From positions 25,042,001 to 25,106,000 of the forward strand of contig CANTUQ010000055.1 of NCBI GenBank assembly GCA_947683425.1: a DNA stretch of 64,000 nt, given 5' to 3'. A model generated the notes under the pieces. That model was not told the DNA's origin. It ran no database searches and worked only from the letters and a program-made list of their open reading frames with translations. Position 1 is the stretch's first letter. Each line of letters starts with the position of its first letter. The position numbers and the translations under genes were made by a program. This document shows, one piece after another, positions 12,190-23,732 of this stretch. The DNA comes from Excoecaria cochinchinensis (taxonomy: Eukaryota; Streptophyta; Magnoliopsida; Malpighiales; Euphorbiaceae).

Positions 12190-13319
12190 GAAATAAATTA
12201 GATCTTGAGGTTTGCGTAGAATTTAATTAGTACTGTTATATTTTATATAATCCCTTAACGTTATTATTTGCGAATAATAACTAAAGTTCATTGTTGGCAA
12301 TACATGAGTGTGAATGTTTATGTGTAAACATTTACTGTTATTGATATGAGATTAAGCATGTCGGACAGAAAAGTAGCCCACTCACAAGGGTGTTTACCTT
12401 ACTTTTGTCAATGAGTTGGCAAAGACTAAGATGAGGCAATTTTTGAACATATGAGAATGATCGAGAGCCTGTTCAAAATAAAAGTGCCGTCTAGCAGAAA
12501 TTATAAGATGAGTCTTATTAAGGCGCAAGATAAAGACATACATAAAGTTGTATGCTTTGGATTGAGATCCAAATAAGGATTGTATAGAATCCGATAGTAA
12601 GTTATATGTAACTACCATATTCTGTCTAAAAAGCCAGAAGTAGTCCTTAAGTAAGCGGACTAAAGTTGGGTGCTTCGGTGCATCGCAACCTTACGCTTCT
12701 GTATGGTGTTTGATATACACATTATTAAAATGTGAGACATGCGCTCCTTTAAGGGAAGGAAAGAACACCATAACACATGTTTTATACCGTGTGTGCTTAT
12801 GTGACCACAGGGATGGGAATTTAATAATATTAATGATCTCAACTTTCCCTATTGTGAGACCCTATTTATATTTCGACCCTTAAAACCCTTAACTTATCCC
12901 TGAAGTATGGTTCAATGTGGCTATCTTAGTTAGTTTCCAAGAGGTCCGGGAAAAATTTAGGCCTGGCGGATCTAACTAGAAAAGCGAGTTGAATCATGAT
13001 GGATGGGATACAGTAAGAGGGGAAGATAGCTTTTGGATCACTTTCATAATATTTCGTGGTTCACCGGCATGCTTATTATAGTTTCTATGAATAGAAACAT
13101 AATAGTAAACACGAAAATTGTTTTATGAGATCATGAATTAAAATAATGAATGTGAGAAGGCAATCTAGGGTTAGGCATACATGAAGAAGAGGATCTTGTT
13201 TTGACGAGACGCTATATATCCCTAACAGGTGTATAGCACTAGTGCTCTCGAGGTATGCTGGTCACACAATCTATTTGCCAGTATAACTGAAGATTAAGAC
13301 CGGAATGCGTTCCATCATG
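12190..13319 (+). other. untranslated 3' part of the copia element
   Basis: About 1.1 kb between polyprotein end and PPT without coding motif. Long 3' untranslated parts are unusual for small copia elements. I see nothing else in it. Confidence 0.6.
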
Positions 13320-13332
13320 TGCGAGTGGGAGA
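13320..13332 (+). other. copia polypurine tract
   Basis: TGCGAGTGGGAGA directly precedes the 3' LTR start TGATAG, the usual arrangement for the plus-strand primer. Confidence 0.85.
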
Positions 13333-13883
13333 TGATAGATTTTGGTACGCCCATGACTCTAATTTGGATAAAAATCCAATTCAGGTTAAATTGAGTTATT
13401 TAATCTGATTAAAATTACCAAATCATATCTCAGAAAGAGTCTGAATTAAACTAGAGTTAGAGCTCTTGCCTTTAGGACCTCTATAAATAGAGGTGAGGTC
13501 CTCATTATTTGGTAACGAGAAAATGTATACACCGCAAGGCTGCTCGTTCCCACTCACAAGTTTTCTGTCGTAATTTTCAGGGGAATTTAGATTGTGATCT
13601 AACTGCTCTTGCCCCGAGTGGGTAAAAGCCAGACCAGTGACCAAAACAAACGGGATCTTGGTAGACGCTTCCGCAACGAGTTTCTGCGCTACAAGAGGGG
13701 CATTTAGATTGTGATCTAACTGCTCTTACCCCGAGTGGGTAAAATCCAGACCAGTGACCAAAACAAACAGGATCTTGGTAGACGCTTCCGCAACGAGTTT
13801 TTGCACTATAAGAGGTAGGTACATTTACTTAATGTTACCTCCAGTTAAATTATATGTGTTATAATTTTTTCCGTAATCCATCA
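13333..13883 (+). mobile_element. 3' LTR of the copia element
   Basis: Same 551-bp length and ends as the 5' LTR, including the TATA palindrome (13482-13489) and the 117-bp duplication. About 30 substitutions by eye separate the two LTRs. Confidence 0.95.
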
Positions 13884-13888
13884 GTTAT

Positions 13889-14136
13889 GATTAATATTTA
13901 TTTATATATAGATATATGTTAAATATTAATGAACGGACTTATTCGAAATATTCAATTGGGAATTGAATTAAAAAAGTAAAGTTCCAATCCGTTAATGTCA
14001 CGGTACCATGCATGTCCAATTCCAAATTTAAATTGAAATTCTGATGGTTTTGGAACTCAAGTTAGGCGGTGGAAGAACTTCTATATATGTCTTGGCAACC
14101 AATCCAAAGTGGGTGTGAGAATTAAGTTTTTCCTTT
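13889..14136 (+). mobile_element. old LTR remnant, continuation after the copia insertion
   Basis: Resumes the LTR broken at 5758 and continues again after the MITE at 14800-15020. Contains 'ttctatatatgtcttggcaacc', a possible TATA region. No gene. Confidence 0.4.
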
Positions 14137-14144
14137 GCTACCAG

Positions 14145-14791
14145 TAGGGCTGTGCAAAACCGAACCGAAACTGAAAACCGAACCGAATGGATTTTGGTTC
14201 GGTTTTCGGTTTGTTCGGTTCTAAACCGAAATTAAATTTCGGTTATTTCGGTTCGGTTCGGTTCTTAAAATTGTAAAACCGAAAGAACCGAACCGACCGA
14301 AGTTTTTAAAATTCACCATTTTACTTTTATATATATATATATATATATAACCTAAATCTAAATATACACTATAGTTATATTTATTTACATATATGTTTTT
14401 TTTTAATTGAAGTATATTAAATATATTATTAATAAGAACTTATATTGTATTTATTTTTAACATATTTTTTTAGTGTAATTTTGTTAATTTATTAGAAAAA
14501 TAATATGAAAAATTTATGTATAACTTTTTTAGTTATTTTAAATGGTTTTATTTTATTGAATATAAGTTAATTTAATTTATGGATGCATATAAGTTAAAAA
14601 TTTAAAAAAAAATCTATATTTGTGAAGAACCGATTGGACCGAACCGAACCGACCAAAATTATTTCGGTTTATTCGGTTTCGATTCAAAAAAGTTTGGTCC
14701 GCGGTTCGGTTCTAAAAATTCCGCAACTTCGGTTTTCGGTTTGTTCGGTTCGGTCCAAAACCGAACCGAACCAACCATTTGCACACCCCTA
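14145..14791. mobile_element. non-autonomous hAT element (MITE), TSD GCTACCAG
   Basis: Terminal inverted repeats TAGGGCTGTGCAAA and (inverted) TAGGGGTGTGCAAA differ at one base. The 8-bp duplication GCTACCAG is exact at 14137-14144 and 14792-14799; 8-bp duplications define hAT transposons. Both ends carry dense CGGTTCGG/CCGAACCG repeats, forming long subterminal inverted repeats around an AT-rich core (14320-14620) with no ORF. It must have been moved by a transposase supplied elsewhere. Confidence 0.93.
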
Positions 14792-14799
14792 GCTACCAG

Positions 14800-16600
14800 A
14801 AAATTAATCCGAAGAGTATTTTGTACAAGAAAATTGTTTTGTAGTCTTTTTTAATTTTTGGGCTAAAATTTTGGGTGAAAATTTTAACACAATATTTTAA
14901 TTTAATTTATTTGCAGATTCTATTGGTCAATGAGTTAATAGCAAAGGTCAGTTTCAGTAGACATAAACTCTTCGTTCTATCGGAGAAAATTTGAAACGAA
15001 TACTCGCCAACAAGTATGTTTCAGATTCTATTTTTAGCATATAAAATAAATTTTAGACACAAATATATTGTACTTGAATTATTTTTGTCTTTCTTATGAA
15101 CACCATACAATCCTTTATTATATATCTCCCTTTCTCTCCAAATCTTCTATCTTATCTTCTTTCTTCTTCTCCAAACTAATTCTTCATCTCTTTCTCTTTT
15201 AGTATCTCTTAATTTTCTCTACTCTATTATGGAAATCCAACTAAAATATTAACTAGTTCATCTAGTTAGGATTTAATCCTAACAAAGTACCCTTACATTA
15301 TGTTTGGATGAAATATTTCATCGGGGATATGGGGTGGAGTGGGATGGGATGAGATGAAGTGGGCTAGTAATATTTGCTAGTTTGCTTAGAAAGATAGTGC
15401 CTAATGATATGATTTAATAAATTTTTAATATGAGAAAAAATTAAAAAAAAAATCAAAATAATTCTATTAAAAAAAGATAAAAGATTAGGATTATATTAGA
15501 ATATAAATGGAGCTATCAAAATTAAATAAAGATAGTAAAAGAAAAAAAAAATAAAAAATCATGCAAAACCACCAACAATTTGATAGTTTGAAAACCACCA
15601 ATTTGATGGTTTTAAAATTTAGACAAAGCAAACTCATGAATTAACATGGAAACCCATCCCCTCAAGGAGCCTATTTTCCCAAACAACCCATTAAACTAAA
15701 CCACCACATTGAAACCATGATCCAAACAAGGTTTTAATCTTTTACATTTAACCATAAATACAATAGTATGGCTACCAATTTTGGCAGTTACTCCATGCAC
15801 ACCATTTTGTCTACGGAAACCAATTTTTAGCCATAAATGAGACCATTTTTTGTTTAATCTTCCGTATCCTCTTTGTAGCATTCTAATTTATTGGATGTCC
15901 CTCAGGTAAAGACACAACTACTATATGTTTAATCAATGTATAAAAATCAAAATTGGCTTTGGCTATCATAATTCCATGTATATAGTTCTTTCTACTTTTT
16001 AACCATTATATCGTATTCTAAAATCAAAAAGTGAAAGGTAACATAGACAGAAAAGGGCCATAGGCTTTCTTGGTGTATGTATATAGTAAAAGCAGCCCAA
16101 ATCAAGAAATACTAAATCTAGCAAACCAAGGAACATGAAATAATGCCATCATGGATCACCTCCATTCCTTTTGCTTTCAGTCCTTGATCATTGGCCTAGA
16201 CCACCAGCGGTGCCAGTAATATGGCGTCTCTCACCCATGTGACATCTCCTTCAAAATTCTCTCCCGGTGAAGAGCAGCAATTTAGAGAGAGAACAATTTA
16301 GAGAGACAACTATCTCATTAGAGAGACCCATTCAAATATTGACACATGGCATTTATTTTTTTAAAAAAAATATATAATTACAGATTTTTAATAGTATGTA
16401 AACATTCATAAGAGACTCAAAAAAGAAACAACTATTGGAATTTGAAATTTCCTTTTTAATCTCCAATGATGTAGCACTCGTATGATAAACATAGACTCAC
16501 TTTAGAGACTTAAAGTGAATCTCTCCTACTGCGAATGGTCTAATAATTCATGGCATCTACTCGCTTAGCAAATGTATTAATAGGCTGTTCAGATAGCATT
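14800..16600. other. end of old LTR and AT-rich intergenic DNA
   Basis: 14800-15020 continues the old LTR. From there to the 3' side of the RTE1-like gene I see no gene: pyrimidine-rich stretch 15110-15230, a 'tgtttggat' start at 15302 with 'atccaaaca' near 15720 that might be a decayed MITE, and GAGAGA-rich sequence at 16280-16330. Confidence 0.5.
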
Positions 16601-16746
16601 CACTATGACCTTTCCAAAAGTATATCAGAACAATAATTGCATGTTTTTAGGTACCATCATGAATAACAGAATTCTCAAAGTTTTAACTGGGTATATTACC
16701 TGGACTAAAAATTTGTTTAACTGCACATGATCAAATAACACAAGGA

Positions 16747-17782
16747 CTACAACTGGATTAAATTCTTGAAGCCATAGGTACCGAGAAGAAACCAACCAAC
16801 AAGAAAGAATGTGAAGAAGGCCCAAAAAGTTAGAAACGTAAGGCCACCCAAAATCAGTCCAGCACCAAACACAAAGAAAAATGGCAAGTAAGATCGCACC
16901 ATGGATCCTGCACTGACCCATTGACCCTGAAGGAACATCACAGCAGCAAGGTTCACCACACTCCAACCACCAGAATGATATCCCAACCTATTTAGGTTGT
17001 TTGCGACAAAGGAGTGGCAGTTGCAAGTGAAAAGACTGTATGAATGATGTTGAAACTCCTGTGTGCTCTTCTGTAATGCACCATCCCATGTCAATGCATC
17101 TCTTCCATTTATACCCACGTCACCCTGATTCTCACTATTGAATGAACATTGTTGGAGGGGAATGGAACAGTCCTGGCCACCATTTGAATCAGTGTTAGCA
17201 AATAAAAGAACTGATTTTCTTTTTTTTTTTGGCCAAAAAAAAAGGACGAAAAGAAAAAGGCATCTACTAATTTCATTTTCTACAGCATGAGCTGCAAGGT
17301 TGTAGTTAAACAATGCCAAACCCACTACATCAATTCACAAAAGGGAGTCTGTGTCAATCTACTGAGAAAGCAAAGTCGATGTTAAGAAGTTCAACTGCCT
17401 CTGTGAAAATGATTGCCAACTAATGGCAAAAGTGCATGCCAGAAGGGTTCCCAAAAGAAGCCGGCAGCAAGCTTGGACCCGGGTTCAGACTTCAGATATA
17501 AAATAGAAATAATACCTTTTCTTTGCTTATCTGAATGTAGCGAGCCACTGCACCAAATGCAAAACTGTCAACTGACACAAAATTAGGCGCTGCAAAGTCG
17601 AGGATTATTTCATCCGCTCTGCATATGCCAATATGGCCAATGAAAGGAATCAGCCATGATATGACGGGAAGGGGTGTCCAGACGATACAGCAAGGGAACC
17701 TAGCTCTTTTTGGGTCAATAGATAGATGGAAATTTTTTTCAAATATCATCTGGCATTCAGGGTCCAGCATTTCTCCCATCAT
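16747..17782 (-). CDS. RTH: RTE1/RTH-like membrane protein (DUF778), two coding exons
   Basis: Coding exons complement(17516-17782) and complement(16747-17172) give 230 residues, the usual size for this family. RTE1 in Arabidopsis is a Golgi/ER membrane protein that supports the ethylene receptor ETR1; RTH is its homologue and partner. Seen here: [22 protein letters not shown] (residues 29-50), [22 protein letters not shown] (61-82), [18 protein letters not shown] (114-131), the Cys/His motif [18 protein letters not shown] (136-153), and a hydrophobic C-terminal hairpin (about 185-220). Splice sites: donor AAAG/GTATTA, acceptor GGCCAG/GACTGT, both phase 0. Two ATGs are in tandem; the first is chosen. 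The open frame reaching to 17325 is intron read-through. RTE1 versus RTH cannot be settled by eye. Confidence 0.85.
17173..17515 (-). other. intron of the RTE1-like gene
   Basis: 343-bp intron with GT (17515-17514) and AG (17174-17173) ends. A pyrimidine-rich stretch with T-runs at 17219-17250 (plus-strand A/T runs) lies before the acceptor. Other AGs further upstream keep an open frame for a while but do not give family-like sequence. Confidence 0.7.
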
Positions 17783-17796
17783 CAATGTTGTTCACC

Positions 17797-18955
17797 TCTA
17801 TATATTCATAACAAATTAGATGCCCATAAAAACAAAAGTATTTTATGATATATAAATTGGAGAACAACATGTGAACTGAAACATTGCATTTTGCCTTCTA
17901 CAATACGTATAGTCTAATAGAAATTCAATGATTCATGTTAATGTTAACAATTCCATATATGCAAAGCATTACAAACATACACACATGCACATATGTAAAT
18001 ACAGTAAAAAAAAAAAAAAAGTAAAGCTAAAAAAGGAAAAAAATAAATCTGTAAGTACAGTATATGCATGTACCAATATAATTTTTTAGGGAAAGAAGAT
18101 CTTGCATTAAACATTTAATAAATGATCCTACATCCCCTGACAAGCTATTTATTCCAATATAGAAAAACTTAATAACCTGAATTTTCTTAACTTGCTATTT
18201 GCATTTCTCAATCTTGGCAAAAATATATTTGCTTGGATTTCATGTCCTAGAGAATGAACAAAAACCATTTCAAAACAGAATAACAATCAGATGGTCCATT
18301 GAATAGGAAAATTGTCATAGTAAACTCATTAAACATTACACGGCCATAAATAACCTAAAGCGAGATTAAACAGTAGCTTTCACTACTCTTAAAACCCCCC
18401 TAGGCATTCATCTACTGCATCATTTAATTCCCCTGTTAGCTAACCAGAAATATTAATAAGTTCAAATCACTCATCACCAGAAGAACCAGGCAAAGTTTAT
18501 CATTACAGAATCTAAAATCAATACTACTCATAAGTCATAACCCATATTCTCAATCAACTTAAGCAAATGGCATTACTGCACATGATATAAGGACAGATTA
18601 ATCTTCAGATAGATCAGATGGGTAACGAGTCACTTCTCTCAGAATCTTGAAGCGAATTTCTTAATAACACTAATAATATGATATGTAGTTAAGAGAATAA
18701 GAATTCACGACAAATCCTTGACCAAACAGATTCACGAAACTGAACACTCACAAACTGAAATTTTGAAAAAGAAAAAAAGAAACAGAAAAAAATTAATAAG
18801 AAAGTAACAAAACATACTTCGTCGAAATGTTAAGTGTATAAAATTGTAATTGAATAAAAAGAAGATGAAGATTGAAGATATACCTTGAAATTAGAGGTGG
18901 GAAAAGGAAGACAGCGGGGAGTCCGGTCAACACTTCGGATGTTTGGGTGTGCGAT
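17797..18955 (-). promoter_or_regulatory. probable 5' UTR exon and leader intron of the RTE1-like gene
   Basis: A donor CAAG/GTATATC at 18884/18883 and an acceptor ATAG/AGGTGAAC at about 17798, 15 bp before the ATG, define a likely 1.1-kb intron in the 5' UTR. The non-coding exon would cover about 18884-18955 (CT-rich on the minus strand, as plant leaders often are). This is inferred from splice-site shape only; no TATA box is clear upstream. Confidence 0.45.
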
Positions 18956-19773
18956 CAAATATGAAGTAAAAAGATCAAGCAGAAGGCATCCTCTGAGAAT
19001 ATGTGGGTCGGGTCATAAGAAAAAGGCAAAATTTTAGGGGTCATTGGATCGTCTCGAGTCGAATTGAGTTGGGAACTAGATGCATGATTGTTCAAGCTGT
19101 TATAGAATGATGACATATTACCTAAATTTAACTCAATAATTAATTTAAACACTTAAATTTTAATAATGACATATTAAATATATCCCGTCAATTTTATAAA
19201 TAATAAATATAAATTTACATTTAATTTAAAAATATGAAGCGTGTGACGTTCAAGCACATTATTATGACATATCACAATATCAAAATCAATAAAAAAAAAG
19301 TTCATCAAAATCAATAAAATATCAACTTATTATGTCTTTAATTTTCGTCAGTTTTATTATTCATGTATGACATATGTGTTTATTACAATAGTTCAAATAT
19401 CATATCAGTGCCATTAACTATTACATACTCTAATTTTTCAAAAATAGAGTAAATTTATATTTATTATTTATAAAATTAACAAGTATAGGTGCTTAATATA
19501 TTATCGTTAAAGTTTAAATATTGAAATGAATTATAATGTAAAGTTCATATGCCTGCATATATATTATGTCTAAATAGATTGAATCTCTTAAGTAGGTCAA
19601 GTGATAAATAAGTCACATTATTTAATGTTTGATAATGGATAGAATATCTACGAAAATTGTCATATATGTTTCCAAGCCCGTTATTAATTAAGGTACATGA
19701 ACTCTATTCGTAACCGTTTAAAATTAATATTGCACAACACATATCATCTCAAATCTGATCACTAAAACTTAAT
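18956..19773. other. intergenic DNA, presumed promoter side of the RTE1-like gene
   Basis: AT-rich, no ORF with recognisable motif and no clear repeat. It would include the gene's promoter. Confidence 0.4.
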
Positions 19774-20332
19774 TAGGGATGGTAGCGGGTTGGATTTTTA
19801 AGGGTACTCGATTCGCTCCATCTCATTTATTGAGGGTATTCGTGTATACCCACCTCATTTAAATCCATTTATTTTTAAAATAATTTAAATTTGTAGGTGT
19901 GAGTGATAATTTAAGCACTTGAAAAATTAAAATCTCAGAGTTAAAATTTATTGAAGTTCAACTATGCATTTTTTTTTTCAATTTGAAAGTTTTAGTTTAA
20001 TTTTATATGAAATTTAAAGTTTTTAATTTATAATTTTTTTATGGAGATTTTTTTTTATTTAGATATTGATTTAAAAATTTATTAAATTAAGATTTTTAAT
20101 TTTCTAGTGGATTTATAACTTGCAATTTTATTAAAATTTATATTTTTAATATAAATTCATATATTGGTTAAATGGGTAATTATACGGGTACATGTGGGTA
20201 TTAATAAATGGGTTTGGAACGGATATTAATAGTAGAGGGATAAATTTAAACGGATTTGGGTACATTAAAATTAAACAGGTTTGGTAATGAATCAACCAAT
20301 TTTTAAGAACAGCCGCCCCGCTTCCATCCCTA
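19774..20332. mobile_element. TIR element, probable hAT-type MITE
   Basis: Ends TAGGGATGGTAGCGGG and, inverted, TAGGGATGGAAGCGGGG match at 15 of 16 positions. The interior is AT-rich with 'gggtac' and 'aatggg' motifs near both ends and no ORF. Such GGGATGG..GCGGG ends are common in plant hAT MITEs. A clean 8-bp duplication is not visible (flanks AACTTAAT and CTAATACT), so the superfamily is tentative. Confidence 0.7.
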
Positions 20333-20559
20333 CTAATACTCATGTACTGGCCAATGCCCATTAATATATTCACTTATCAATATTATTTCAAAAATAAACC
20401 AAAAATTAAAAAAATTAAAATAAATATAAACAATAAATTTATATAAAAAAAATGCATCCTTGGGTATATGAACTTTCACATTTTTTATTATTGGATTTTT
20501 AAACTTTTATTTGATTACATCGAATCTTTAAATATTTCTCTATGCCCTAGTTGTCCCTG

Positions 20560-21723
20560 ATTCATAGCTGGCCTAGGTGGCAATGGTTGCAGCTTGCCCT
20601 CCTTTGTCAATTTCTCTAATACCCAGGACAGAGAGCGACCTAAATTAGAATAGTACCTCTAACCCTGTTCAATATCGGTAGCTGAAACCTCGACTGTCTT
20701 ACCATTTCTATTATTACTGCTCCCAGCGCCACCTGATATGTACCCTGACTGGTGCCCAAAATTTTTCCTAGCAAAATTATTTTGGCTTGTTTTCTTTACT
20801 AAGTAAGCCCCCTCATCCTCTACAGCAATGTCCTTAAGTGACTCCCAATCTCTGAGCCCCTTAAAACTGAGCAAGTCCCTCAAGTAAGGGTAGGAGTTCC
20901 TAATAAATAGCCTGGTCTGGTCAGCAGTATCAAGCTTTCGCTTCATCTCCATGACTTTATTCCTCCATCTGGTGAGGTATTCATGGAATAACTCGTCACT
21001 CTTTTGCTGTAAAAGCTCGAGGTCCTTTAAGGTGACCTCCATTCTAGTGCTGCAGTCGTACTCTTCATGAACTCTTCAGTCAAAAGGTCCCAATCTTTCT
21101 TAGACCTTCTGTCTAACCCATGATACCAGTCTACTGCCGGACCCATCAGACTAAGGCAAAAATATTCCACCTTCTGTTTCTTGGTCAACCCTGTGCCATT
21201 CATCACTAGGGTATACTGCTTAATATGTGTAGATGGGTCCAAAGTACCATCGAACTTCGGCAGCTCAAGCATCTTGAACCTTTGGGGCAGCAGCTCTTCA
21301 TCCCCCAGATCTCTATCTTTGGGGTTGATCCCCTTTCCAGCTGATAACATGCGGGTGATCGCCTCAATCTGCTATCTCATCCCTCTAATTGCCTCATTTT
21401 CTACCCTGGGTGTTCTACCCCTCACAGCGTGATGGACTATTGGCTCCTCATCTTCCTCCTCCATCACGAAATCCTCATCAGGATTAGGGATCCTCACCCC
21501 TCTTGGTTCCATGGGCGCAACAACTCTATGCCCCGCCAACAGGCAGTTCAACTTGCCCCCGAAGAGGGACTACCGGTGGTTGTAGAGTGATAGGTAGTTG
21601 TACAGCAGGAGGATGAGAAATCCTTTCGGCCATGGCGCCCATCATATCTAACATCCTTTGTTCAAAATCCTCAAGTCTCTTAGCAAGGTCTTGAGTGGTT
21701 AAAGCTCCAGTCTCTTCTACCAT
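20560..21723 (-). pseudogene. gag relic of Tat element B
   Basis: Frames from 21723 downward: MVEETGALTTQDLAKRLEDF with Arg/Glu-rich helix; an acidic stretch after a frameshift near 21530; a TAG at about 21375; then the retrotransposon gag domain (LELPKFDGTLDPSTHIKQY, YFCLSLMGPAVDWYHGL, about 21290-21110); a frameshift near 21060; and MEVTLKDLELLQQKSDELF, HEYLTRWRNKV, with a linker to 20659. At 20640-20560 the LGRSLSWVL-like motif precedes the truncation. The Cys/His motif is lost. At least two frameshifts and one stop make it non-functional. Confidence 0.85.
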
Positions 21724-22632
21724 TGATGATTCTATGGATGATTCACTGGTCGTTGGAGTGACTCAGAATCCCAATCAGACACTAATTCTGGCAACTCAAA
21801 GAGCAGATTTGACCTCACCAGCCGACCGTCAGAACCTCTAGTCCACTTAGATGAATTTATGATGGCTGAAAGATTCAAACTGTTAGGATGATGCTTGAAT
21901 GACATATACAATGCATGATCGTGTGTTATGTAACATTCACAACCACATACAAGCAAGTAGATCCTTTCAACCTTGCCACTCCCACACAAGAGGTAATGCG
22001 GTCTCTTTCCTAGGTGGGCTTGATCCATGGGTTAATAGGGAACCCAATGGACATGCATGGTGCACGGTAAAAGACCGGTAGCATAACATCTCTTATATAA
22101 TGCGCATTCGTATGAGTTTTGGCCATTATGTATTTAAACATTTTAACTAAATTAAGATAGGCCCACCGGGGCATGAAAGCCTTTGATAAAAGACCATTTA
22201 ATTTGGTTGATTTTGTTCAATATATATTGGCCCACATAGCAAGCTCGGTATTATGGTACATGCCACCTAGTGGAAGTATCTATTGCCATTATATGAGATT
22301 TAGTCAAAGGTGATGATACTTTAGGGCTACCCAAGCATGGTCCTTGCCAATGGGTCTAGCTTATCACAAGCATAACGATCAATCGGGTCTCCATTTGATA
22401 TACCATGATGGTACGAGGTTTGGGCTGGTGATTATCCTTAACGCTTCCCTTCATTGAGTAAACATAGGGTCGTGCTTCGAGAATGCACCGGGATTAAGAG
22501 AGGGTGCAAACTAGCATAGATCTAAGGGTTTAGTATGGATGCAATGCAATTTTTCGAAAAGAGATAGAATTTTGATTTTAAAAGCTCAATTATATTTATT
22601 AACCAAGACACTTTCGAAATAAAGTCTCAAAG
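21724..22632 (-). other. untranslated leader of Tat element B
   Basis: Similar in order and wording to the leaders of D (58636-59522) and C (52621-53642): 'cccatgcttgg-tagccc-aaagtatcatc', 'aatgcgcat', 'ccgcctaggaaagagac' are seen in all three (in element sense). No ORF is conserved. Confidence 0.75.
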
Positions 22633-22650
22633 TCCCCAGCAGAGTCGTCA
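22633..22650 (-). other. primer binding site of element B
   Basis: On the minus strand TGACGACTCTGCTGGGGA follows the LTR end after one base. It is a mutated form of the TGGCGACTCC-CTGGGGA site of C and D, which is complementary to a tRNA 3' end of tRNA-Arg type as reported for Ogre elements (identity from memory). Confidence 0.8.
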
Positions 22651-22651
22651 C

Positions 22652-23672
22652 TGTGATGCACCAGAACCTTCTTACGTGATTTACTGGAGGGCCCGCTTTT
22701 AGGGTCCGAGAAGGGTCTAGATCTTGGGTAACATGAAATATTTTGGAGTCCCTTCCCAATAGAATATTGAGAAAGTTTATCTAATCTCATGAAACCTTTA
22801 AGCACCTTTGAGATATTTTGGAGTCGCCACCCAATTTACAAGAAATTGGGAAAGTTCATATAATCTCGGAGGTCTAAACTAGAGAGTGGTTTGGAACTTC
22901 ACTCTTATTAATGCATTGGTTAAGTTATAAGTGAGCTTTTAACAATTAAATTTTCATCTCTTTTCTCACACATCATGCAAATTAATTTAAGCGCATATCA
23001 AGCATTGAATAAAGCGGTAAAAAGCGATAAATAAAATAACAAAATAAATTACAAAAATAAATTAAAAGGTAAAATTGAGATCAAAATACAATCCCCCAAA
23101 ATGTAAAATTAAAATAAATAAATAAATGATGAAATCAAATAAATAAACAAGCATACATAAATCGGGATATTTATTTGGAGTAAAAACGTTAGTTTCTTCA
23201 TGCGTACTTAAAAATGGAGAATTATTTTAGGCATTTAATGAGAAAACCGGGATGAGTAATCCCATTTTATGAAAATTAAATCTCCTTTTAAAAGTGACAT
23301 TTTATTGGTTGAAATTATGACATTGGTCCTATTTTATTAGAAAAACTCTCAATTTATTAATATAAATATTTTTGTAATTTTTAATTAAGCGTGCATAAAA
23401 TAAATAATTTTATTACTAATTACATGACAAAATAAATTAAGACAAATAAGAAAAAATATTACAAATAACAAAAATGATAAATCAACCAAAATAAATTCCC
23501 GGATCTCCTCTTTCACGTGGAAATGTGCTCAAACATGGTAAAAATAAGTATTGGAACAAAAAAACACAAATAAATTAATGTTAATAATTAAACCAAGAAA
23601 ATCAAATAAACATATAAAATAATAAATAAAAAATAGATTAACACATTAATATATTAATACATAAAAACATGA

Positions 23673-23732
<60 letters not shown>

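Larger units (their letters stand above)
5764..13883 (+). mobile_element. complete but decayed Ty1/copia retrotransposon with TSD GTTAT
   Basis: Two 551-bp LTRs (5764-6314, 13333-13883), both TGATAGATTT...TAATCCATCA, are flanked by GTTAT at 5759-5763 and 13884-13888. The order PBS, gag, protease/GAG-pre-integrase, integrase, RT, RNase H, PPT is that of Ty1/copia. By eye the LTRs differ at about 30 of 551 positions (5-6%), so the insertion is not recent. Coding regions are full of stops and frameshifts. An unusually long leader (6329-8420) and a 1.1-kb untranslated 3' part frame the coding region. It sits inside the older LTR at 5160-5758 and 13889-14136. Confidence 0.95.

Noticed and set aside
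15297..15735. Possible MITE with TGTTTGGAT ends
   Set aside because: The inverted ends agree only over nine bases and no target-site duplication was found.
16260..16545. Possible MITE with GAGAGACC/GGTCT ends
   Set aside because: Ends could not be matched convincingly in inverted orientation.
16625..16966. 113-codon minus-strand frame overlapping the end of the RTE1-like gene
   Set aside because: Out-of-frame shadow of the terminal exon.
17173..17325. Upstream extension of the terminal exon of the RTE1-like gene ([13 protein letters not shown]...)
   Set aside because: NLAAH resembles family text, but the stretch cannot be joined in frame to exon 1 by a good splice site, and the part after it is A/T-run sequence; the acceptor at 17173 gives the family length and phase.
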